DNA of 64,000 nucleotides, from NCBI GenBank assembly GCA_028564925.1, contig CM053028.1, positions 436,696,571-436,760,570 on the forward strand, given 5' to 3'. Source of the stretch: Lithobates sylvaticus. Taxonomy: Eukaryota; Chordata; Amphibia; Anura; Ranidae. A program made the translations under genes and the position numbers. Positions 56,653 to 64,000 of the stretch are shown here, in pieces. Within the stretch, counting starts at the first letter, position 1. Each line of letters opens with the position of its first letter. The notes under the pieces were generated by a model. The model searched no databases, had not been told where the DNA came from, and saw only the letters and a program-made list of their open reading frames with translations.

Positions 56653-58130
56653 TGATATTATTATAATTATATAGGATTTGTATAGCGCTGACAGTTTGTG
56701 CAGCGCTTTACAACAGTAGGGCAGACAGTACAATTACAATACAATTCAAAACAGGAAGAATCAGAGGGCCCTGCTCGTTAGAGCTTACAATCTAGGAGGG
56801 AGGGTCAAGTGATACGAAAGAGTAATAACTGTAGGGGATGAGCTGATGAAGAAAATAAAAGAAAAAAATAAAAGAACAGTTGTTAGGTGGAGGGTAGGCG
56901 CGCAGGGTAGGCTTCTCTGAAGAGAAAAGTTTTCAGGGATCGCCTAAAAGTAGATAGATTTGGAAATAGTCTGACAGATTGGGGTAGAGTATTCCAGCGG
57001 ATGGGAGAGGCTCAGGAGAAGTCCTGGAGGCAAATATGGGAGGAGGTGATGAGGGAGCAAGAGAGCAGGAGGTCTTGGAAGGAACGAAGAGGACGATTAG
57101 GTTGGTGTTTTGAGACTAGGCTAGTGATGTAGCTGGGGGCAGAGTTGTGGATGGCTTTGTAACTTATTGTTAGTATTTGCAATTTAATTTGTTGGGTGAG
57201 TGGTAGCCAATGGAGGGATTGGCAGAGAAGGGTTAGCAGATGCTGAGCGGTTTGTAAGGTGGACGAGTCTGGCAGCAGTATTCATGATGGGGGATAATCT
57301 ATTTAAAGGTAAGCCAATGAAGAGGGAGTTGCAGTAGTCGAGGCGAGAGATAACCAGGGAGTGAATCAGGAGCTTTATGGTTTCATTGGTTAGGAATGGA
57401 CATAGTTTGGAGATGTTGCAGAGGTTGAGATGGCAAGCTTTGGAAAGGGATTGGATGTGGGGGCTGAAAGAGTTCAGAGTCCAGGATAACTCTTAGGACC
57501 CTGGCATGTGGGAATGGGTGGATGGTTGTGCCATTGCTCTTGACAGAGAAGTCAGGGGGAAGAGGCACGTGGGAGAGGAAATATTATGAGCTTTGGTTTT
57601 GGACAAGTTGATTTTGAGGAAGTGGTGTGACATTCAGACAGATATGTCTGTTAGTAAGTTAGTGATGTGTGAGGAGACTGATGGAGTAAGTTGAGGGCTG
57701 GAGAGAGAGATTTGGGTGTCCCTCAGCGTAGAAATTATATTGAAAGCTGTGTGAGGTAATCAGCTGACCCAGGGAAGAGGTGTAGATTGAAAATAAGAGA
57801 GGTCCAAGAACAGAACCTTGGGGGACCCCAACGGAGAAGGGAAGAGGAGAGGAGGAAGTAGAATTGTAAGTGACACTGAAGGTGCGTTGGGATAGGTAGG
57901 ATGAGTGCCACCAAAGAGCGCAGTCATGGAGACTGAGGGAGTAAAGTTTTCTGAGGAGGAGGGGGTGATTAACCATATCAAAGGCAGCCGAAAGGTCCAG
58001 AAGTAGGAGTACAGAATGGGGTCTGTTGGTTTTTGCGTTTTAGTAAGTAATTTGTGAGTTTTAGAAGAGCAGTTTCTGTGGAGTGTTGAGGGAGAAATCC
58101 AGACTTATGTGCAGTACCTTGATGTAGGAT
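56653..58130 (-). mobile_element. L2-type LINE, 5'-truncated
   Basis: The 3' end at 56653-56720 (complement TGTAAAGCGCTGCACAAAC then GCGCTATACAAATCC and an ATT-rich tail) is the L2 signature. Upstream lie reverse transcriptase remnants. The 5' border is near 58130, where the match to reverse transcriptase stops. A short relative is at 31934. Confidence 0.9.
57300..58090 (-). pseudogene. L2 reverse transcriptase remnant
   Basis: Read on the minus strand: FLPQHSTETALLKLTNYLL near 58060, then [14 protein letters not shown], then [20 protein letters not shown] (57791-57850) and FYAEG where the active site should read YADD. RVLRVILDSELF near 57470-57510 is the later conserved block. The frame breaks between these blocks and the catalytic aspartates are lost, so the enzyme is dead. 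The intact family protein is much longer and also has an endonuclease, which is absent. Confidence 0.9.
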
Positions 58131-58135
58131 TGATC

Positions 58136-59334
58136 CTACTTACCACCAGATTAGAAAATCTCATTGGGTGGTAACAAAAGCCTTGACTGCAATATCAGAA
58201 TTAACTGCCATGTCATAAACATAACTAACCGTAAACTGTACAGTCTCACAGTAAATCACAAAGAATCTTCATAGTACAAAGTGATGGTTTACTTCACTTA
58301 AAGAGTCTTGTGAGTCATCTCTACGAAGCTCATCTCTCTCCACCTTCAATTTGGCTGTTTGATTTATCTGTTACGCAGACGGGATACAAATAAAGCCAAA
58401 TTAAGCCAAAGGCCAAATTGTCAATTTTGTGCTTTGATTCTGCCCCTCTTATGCTATGGCCCTATGGCCCATGAGTCGTAATTTAGAAACTTTGAGCTAT
58501 TCCTTCCAAGAGAAACTGTGATCATCATAGATAAAAAGGAATCAGAACTTCCACAGACAGTGATACGCATACATATCTGTAAAGCTAGGGCAAGAATCAA
58601 AGAGGCTTTCAGATTTAATCGTAGGTACGTAAATGTCAAACAAGTGGGTCATCTAGCTCTCGTCTAGAGAAAGGTTCTGCACTTCAAGAAACCAGTTTCC
58701 TTGAAACTCTGACCTCACATTTCATTAGGATTTAATAAACTTCTAGTGTAATAATATTGTGCTGAGTTACCGTACAGCAGCTGACGGAAGACATGATATT
58801 CTGTTAGATCAAAGAGCACAATGAACTGTCTCAAAGATAATTGTCCTTGATAAATTTTTAGAGTCTGCAGTAAATCTGATTCTATTAATGGACAAAGAAA
58901 TATTGTAATGTCAGAGAAAAACAGTGTCTAGTGATGAAAAACTGTCTAAAGGGAAATTAAAATCAACACATCTCTGTGGGTGGATTTAATTAAACAGAGA
59001 GCGAGTATGTGTTCTTCTAATAACCAGCATGTTAACACTTACCTGCCAGGGAATCCTTGTTCCAGATGACAGGGGATGGCAATAGAACAAATAATGCAAT
59101 TCTTCTCAACTTATGAGTTGGGCTTACGGTCTTCTGTCCATTCTGAAGCCATCAGGTGATTGTTTTTACCAATATAAATTTTATTTTTGTGCCGTGTTTT
59201 AAAGTTTGGTGTAAAACCACCCAATTATTTATAGCAGGTAGAATATGACATTTCTTGCACATTCTCTACTGACTGCAATGTTGCAGTCCCGCTAAAAATT
59301 CATCGCCGCTATTAGTAGTAAAAACAATAGAAAA
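58136..59334. other. Unique stretch, possible non-coding regulatory DNA
   Basis: 58770-59040 has balanced composition and TAATTAAAC and CATTAG motifs and no repeat ends. No frame is supportable. Listed because it looks conserved-like, not because it is shown. Confidence 0.35.
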
Positions 59335-59975
59335 AATTAAAAGTTCATAAATCTATCCCATATTTTGTAGACGCTATAACTTTTGCGCAAACCAATCAAT
59401 ATACGCTTATTGGGATTTTTTTACCAACAATATGTAGCAGAATACATATTGGCCTAAGGCCCCTTTCACACTTGTGCAACTTTAAAGTTGGGTTTTTTTT
59501 GCGATTTTGCCGCGATTTCAAGGAATGCCTGTGCAAGTGGCATCAAAATCGGACCAAAGTATTGCAGGGACTACTTTGAAGTCGGAACGACTTGAAGTCG
59601 TACTAATATGAATGGCTGTCATTGGAAATCATGGGGAACGACTTGTCATGCTACTTTGCAGTCCCAAATCGTGGGACAAGTCGTATAAGTGTGAAAGGGG
59701 CCTAAATTGATGAAGAAATTAGATTTTTTTAACATTTTGTTTATTGGATATGTTTTTTTTTTTTTTTCAAAATTGTTGCTCTTTTTTTTGTTTATAGCGC
59801 AAAAAATAAAAACGACAGAGGTCATGAAATGCCACCAAAAGAAAGCTCTATTTGGGAAAAAAAGGACATCAATTTTATTTGGGTGCACCGCGCAATTATC
59901 AGTTAAAGCAACGCAGTGCCGTATCGCAAAAAATGGCCCGGTCATTAAGGGTGTAAAACCTTCCGGGGCTAGTGG
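59335..59975. mobile_element. TTAA-7 family copy, inverted, split by a MITE
   Basis: GACGCTATAACTTTTGCGC through GGCCCGGTCATTAAGG matches 51340-51761. Its right end CCGGGGCTAGTGG abuts TTAA 59976-59979. The left border is not clear. The MITE 59458-59702 sits inside. Confidence 0.85.
59458..59702. mobile_element. MITE with TAA target duplication, 245 bp
   Basis: GGCCCCTTTCACACTTGTG at the left and CACTTATACGAC region then GTGTGAAAGGGGCC at the right. TAA at 59455-59457 and 59703-59705. The paralogue at about 51451 reads GGCCTAAACTGATG without it, proving the insertion. Same end family as 6642-7101. Confidence 0.97.
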
Positions 59976-60164
59976 TTAAAGCTTATCAATGATCAAATGT
60001 AAAATCATATATCTATTTCTACATTACATTTCAATTATTTCTACCTTACTTCTATTAATCTGAATAACGAAGTTTTTAACTTACTTTGTGAAGATCCCCA
60101 CACATTTACTTTCTTGAATTAGGTGACATGTAATCACTATGCAGTGATAGTACGCATTGTGGTG

Positions 60165-60640
60165 TCACACATTTCACAGAGCCGTTGTTCTGCCAAAAAC
60201 TGTCCCCCCATCGGATAGTGTCCGCCCCGTACTGTGCAGGCGCAGCGCTTGCGCAGTACAGAGGACAAGGAGACTCATAAAGTCTCTGAAGATGAATGAC
60301 GCATGCGCACTTGCTAGTACCTTCTGCCCTGAGTCCAGGTTCAAGCCCCACCATGCAAGAGGACATATGGTAGCACTTAGTAACAGGGCCCCTCGCGGGC
60401 TTGCTTCGCTCGCCATGCTTCGGGCACAGCCTCGCTTCGCTCTGCAATTTTTTATTCTAACTCTATGTCCACTTGGATGATGGGGCTTGAACCTGGACTT
60501 AGTGCGCAGGTGCCGTTCATCTTCGGGGACCTTCAGCGTCTCCTTGTCCTCAATACTGCGCAAGCGCAGTACAGGGTGGAAACTATTCGACGGGGGACAG
60601 TATTCGACACAACACCGGCCTTCTGAACTACAGAGGTGCT
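60165..60640. mobile_element. GC-rich imperfect palindrome
   Basis: Left arm to about 60360 pairs with 60465-60640. Matches include GACAAGGAGACTC with the inverse of GCGTCTCCTTGTCC, GAAGATGAATG with CGTTCATCTTC, and AGGTTCAAGCCCCA with TGGGGCTTGAACCT. The loop 60380-60445 holds GCTTCGCTCGCC and CGCTTCGCTCTGC. No family recognised. Long translations on both strands follow from the palindrome. Confidence 0.75.
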
Positions 60641-61995
60641 GAGAGGAGGAGTTTTTCAGGAGGCCGTACAGCTTGCAAGCAGCAAGGTACCATGGCACGT
60701 GTAGTCCTTAGAAATTGAAAGTAAACCGCCGAGTAGTTGCTGAAAACCATGCAAGGAATTAAGGACGTTGTGGAAATAGATGACCAGCAGAGAGGCAGCA
60801 ATCACAACACGAAAGGACATTTTTGAACTAGGCTTATATTGGATTGTCAAAAATAGCTATTGTTTGTATTGTTATTACCATTCTGATTTTATGAAATGAA
60901 AGTGTATGCTGTGATCATAGATCTCTCTTAAAAAAAAAAAAAAAAGAAAAAAAGGTTTTAAAATGTAACCCTCCAAGTGCTGAGAGTTATCTCCATATTG
61001 GCTTATTCAAAAAAACCTATAGCATTTAACAATGCCAGTAATGTGAAGTCAAACCTGCAAACACAATAGTTTGGAATATCTTTTACAATGGTTGCTCTTT
61101 TTTTTTTTACCATTATGTAAAATCCTATGATGTTTGTCATCAGTTTATAGTAACCTCAGTGGAACTAAATGCTTGAAATATAGGACACGGAACTTGTACT
61201 GTACAGTATTTAAACTGACAAGTTGAGCATCCACTGGAAATTGATAGCAATCCACGCATACTCTCCGACACACCTTTAGTGAAAAATACCAGTCCAGACT
61301 TCAAAGATAAAACTGGAAATCATGTAGAGAAGCACACAATTATTATGTCAAATATGTCAAATGAAAGACGTGTTCCATCCGTATCACGTTTTTCAGGCTG
61401 TAAAGAGAACCTGTCCTCATTTCTTTCTCTGGCCCAGGTCCAGGGCCAACAGTCTTGAGCTCCTCTTCTCCCTACAGCACAAATTGCTGGCTCCAGAGCC
61501 TGCCTGGCAGGTTCTTTGTAAAAGTTGATTTCAGCGTAAACTTTGTAAATTCAATTTATTGCCAGGATTTTTACAGATTCTTTTCAAAAGCAATTTAGGA
61601 TTAGAATAGGATTGATGTGTAACCAGTTTGGCACACTGACAAAGTAATTGCAATGCTAGGACCCGGTTAAGATCATTACTGTTTTGTGACTGTATATGAA
61701 TTATTTTGCTGCCAACATCCTACTAGTTTTTCTAGTTAAACAAAATGAACGTGTGGATGGCAGTTTTACCATTTAATTAAGGTGTATCTACTCACAAACC
61801 TTAGGTGAACTTGGGTCATTTACTGCAGATTTCTGTTGAACTGTGAAAGAAGCAAGTGTTGCTTAACCCTGAAATGAAAAAAGCCTATAGTGCTGCTAAG
61901 TAGGCGTTCAGCACTTACCAAGCTTGCTGTGCACGATTTACTAGCTGCTTTGCATTCCATCTGATAAAAAGGACTCTCCAAAAGTTTTTGCTTTA
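60641..61995. other. Unique stretch, possible non-coding regulatory DNA
   Basis: Poly(A) at 60930-60945. 61490-61800 lacks repeat ends and has AATTTAAT, AATTATTTTGC and TTTAATTAAGG motifs. No supportable frame. Confidence 0.35.
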
Positions 61996-62849
61996 GGCTA
62001 GGTTCACACTGATGTGGTGCGAATTCCATCCGTTTTTTTGTGCAAGTGTGGTGTAAATATGCAGTGCGATTTCTGTTTGACAGGTGCAATTTGAATATGA
62101 ATTTTAAGAAATCACAGCTGTCACAGTGTCCAATTCCCTGAAATCGCAATAACAACCAGTGAATACCTAGTTGTTAGGGAACAGGGGCCGCTACGTCCTT
62201 AACGGTTATGACTCATCAACTTTCAATAGGATTCCCCGCTGATAGCTGCATGTAAACAAAAAAAATGTCGGCATTAAAAAAGAATGGATGGATTTTAGGG
62301 GAACCCTACACCAAAATTAACAAACCAATGTGAGGTCCCCCCAAAATCCATACCGAACCCTTAGGTCCAGTATGGACTTTGAGGGGAACCCCATGCCAAA
62401 ATTTTAAAAAAAAACAGCGTGGGTCCCCCCAAATGCCATAACAGACCCTTATCTGAGCATGCAGCCCGGCAGGCCAGAAAAGTATCCCCCCCACCCAAAT
62501 ATGTTGAGGGTATGTGGCCTGGTATGGTTCGGAGGGTGCTCGCTTAACCCCCCCTTTTCTGGCCTGCCGGGCTGCTTGCTCGGATAGGGGGCTGGCATGG
62601 ATTTTGGGGGGGAACTCACGCTATTTTTTTAAATACTTTGGCATGGGGTTCCTCTCAAAGTCCATACTGGAGAGGAGGGGAGGAGCAGGAAATATGTAAA
62701 ATCTAGAGAACAAAGACAGCTGGATTTGCATTGATGTGAACACAGGATTGCAATTTCAATCCGATTCCATTTGAAGTTTGTGGAGATTACATTTGCACCG
62801 CACAGGATTTTAACAGGATCATAATCGCACAGCATAGATGTGAACAGCC
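61996..62849. mobile_element. MITE of the GGTTCACACTGATG type with an internal foldback
   Basis: GGCTAGGTTCACACTGATG at the left and ATAGATGTGAACAGCC at the right; flanks TTA and TTC. Subterminal GTGCGATTTC and CAATCCGATTCC motifs are of the usual kind. The middle carries a distinct inverted block. Confidence 0.65.
62320..62670. repeat. Foldback repeat inside the MITE
   Basis: GCAGCCCGGCAGGCCAGAAAAG (split: GCAGCCCGGCAGGCC, then AGAAAAG) at 62461-62482 is inverted at about 62553-62574. Further out, TCCCCCCAAAATCCATACC and GGGAACCCCATGCC pair with their complements at 62590-62660. A common pattern in frog repeats. Confidence 0.8.
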
Positions 62850-62951
62850 TTCATTGAAAACAATGTTTTTTAAGATGACATGCAAATACTGTATATGCCT
62901 TTCGGATTGAATCAAATCAAATCCCCTTTCAGGGTCCCATGGAGCTACCTT

Positions 62952-62954
<3 letters not shown>

Positions 62955-62985
<31 letters not shown>
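62955..62985. repeat. (GT)n microsatellite
   Basis: About 15 uninterrupted GT units after TTTGTTTG. Confidence 0.98.
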
Positions 62986-62987
<2 letters not shown>

Positions 62988-63236
62988 CCTGGCTAGGATG
63001 TTTTTCTTAATTGTGTAGATTCATAATAAAATAAATGAATCTTTAGTACCACTGTGGCTTTTTCAAACTTACTAAGCAACGTATGTACAGCCTATTGAAT
63101 TTGCATTGAATTATTCAAACTTTTAAACATGTGTGGGTACATCATACAATAAAGTCATACAAATATGGCTGCATGGTTCTGTGATTCTGTTCAATAGTAA
63201 CAAGAGAATAAATAATGCTGTTCTTGAAGTGGAATT

Positions 63237-63614
63237 TCGACTAAAAAAAAAAAATTTTAAGTCAGCAGCTACAAATACTGCAGCTGCTGATTTTTAATAA
63301 TCGGACACTTACCTGTCCCAGGGTCCAGCGATGCGGGGGAACGAAGCCCCACTCCTCTCCCCCCTCCTCTCTGTGGCACTGGCTTTGTCACTGCGAGATG
63401 CGCTGTGACTGGCTGGGCAATCATCTGGGACCTGTGACATGTCCCAGATGATTGCTGAGAGGGAGGGGGGAGAAGTGAACTTGCTTCCGGGGCCGCGGTG
63501 CCCCGGGAGGAAGTTGGAGCGGGAACCCTCTAAAAAGATGACATGCCAAATGTGGCATGTCAGGGGGTCACCTTCCCCTAAAGTGGATGTTCCATTTTTG
63601 GGTGGAACTTCGCT
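63237..63614. mobile_element. TTAA-1 family element
   Basis: AGTGGAATTTCGAC at the left and GGGTGGAACTTCGCT at the right; TTGA (63233-63236) and TTAA (63615-63618) flanks. Contains GTCAGCAGCTACAAATACTG with its inverse, and an outward ACTTACC at 63307, as in 9830-10302. Confidence 0.85.
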
Positions 63615-63621
63615 TTAAAAT

Positions 63622-63770
63622 GGTATATACATTTATATGGCCGAAGGTTTGTAGACACCTGACCATCACATCTGTATTACTTGAAGATCCCATGTACAGT
63701 TGCCCCTCATTTGCAGCTATATTAACCTCCTTCCGTCAGAGAAAGCTTTTCATAAGATTTTAATGTTTCT
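63622..63770. mobile_element. End of a second Tc1 family
   Basis: TACATTTATATGGCCGAAGG then GTAGACACCTGACCATCAC is the diverged form of a Tc1 end widespread in fish and frogs (TATGGCC..AAGT.TGTGGACACCTGACCATC). No coding part is seen before the window ends. Confidence 0.65.
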
Positions 63771-64000
63771 GTGCAAATTTCGGCCAAAGAAGTTGAAATT
63801 TGGGAGGTCAGGTACTAATGTTGGACAAGAAGAACTGGCTTGTATTGATAACTTTTTAATTCATTTAAGTGAATTAGAAGTTCAATCAAGTTCCTCCACA
63901 CCAAACTCATCCACTCTTAAAGCAGAACCTAACTCTCAATAAGGAGTAAGTTCAATTTTACACTCCCTCACTTCCCAAGCAGAATGGCTGGAAATGTTAA
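63771..64000. other. Unclassified right edge
   Basis: A short open frame (63700-63942) spans the Tc1 fragment border and has no domain. Nothing else recognised. Confidence 0.4.

Noticed and set aside
60157-60698. Overlapping 107-174-residue frames on both strands
   Set aside because: Open frames on both strands come from one GC-rich palindrome; no domain and no codon bias.
61480-61516. Exon-like segment after CTTCTCCCTACAG
   Set aside because: The acceptor is good, but the following donor (CAGGTTCTT) is weak and the 33-bp segment is too short to judge.

Overview
This window looks like ordinary repeat-rich frog chromosome, most likely from a ranid or related neobatrachian. That call rests on the density and style of its elements: TTAA-target foldback elements, Harbinger MITEs with a GCC-CGTACACACG type end, hAT MITEs, a Tc1 element and L2 LINE debris. 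It is inference, because no host protein-coding gene can be named. No rRNA, tRNA or CRISPR is visible. The only intact reading frame I can support is a two-exon Harbinger (PIF) transposase at 598-2975 on the minus strand. Almost everything else that can be classified is transposon or tandem repeat, so the window is probably intergenic or a very long intron.

Layout. 1-3463: right part of a Harbinger transposon carrying the transposase, an intron filled with a 62-bp minisatellite, and a right end matching two MITEs at 16000 and 39786. 3897-8018: a MITE swollen by a 28/31-bp minisatellite, then a 10-bp satellite with two main monomers, interrupted by a long palindrome (5715-7819) that itself carries a later MITE in one arm. 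9370-11844: a triple nest (TTAA element, Tc1 inside it, another TTAA element inside the Tc1). 11866-12640: remains of an unidentified coding sequence. 13307-13776: a MITE split by a poly(A) retrocopy with a 16-bp target duplication. 15400-33000: chains of TTAA elements, several abutting with one shared TTAA. 33060-33276 and 45987-46040: exon-like segments with canonical splice borders but no recognised protein.

41209-45718: nested hairpin elements and a textbook 137-bp hAT MITE. 47113-47604: a 98-bp tandem repeat with alternating variants. 48955-49596: a hAT element containing a 33-bp minisatellite. 50990-55048: more TTAA elements and a TA-flanked element of alternating inverted modules. 55505-58130: a MITE, a G-rich element and a dead L2 LINE with reverse transcriptase remnants. 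59335-64000: a TTAA element split by a MITE, a GC-rich palindrome, another MITE with an internal foldback, a TTAA element and the end of a second Tc1 family.

How the parts relate: the Harbinger transposase is a plausible source of activity for the two sequence-related MITEs. The TTAA elements, hAT elements and 3-bp-target MITEs would all depend on transposases not in this window. Paralogous empty sites inside the window confirm two insertion events base by base. Stretches outside these elements (for example 24380-26195, 45719-47112, 52285-53463, 58136-59334, 60641-61995) look like unique sequence and may hold non-coding regulatory elements, but nothing in the sequence alone proves this.
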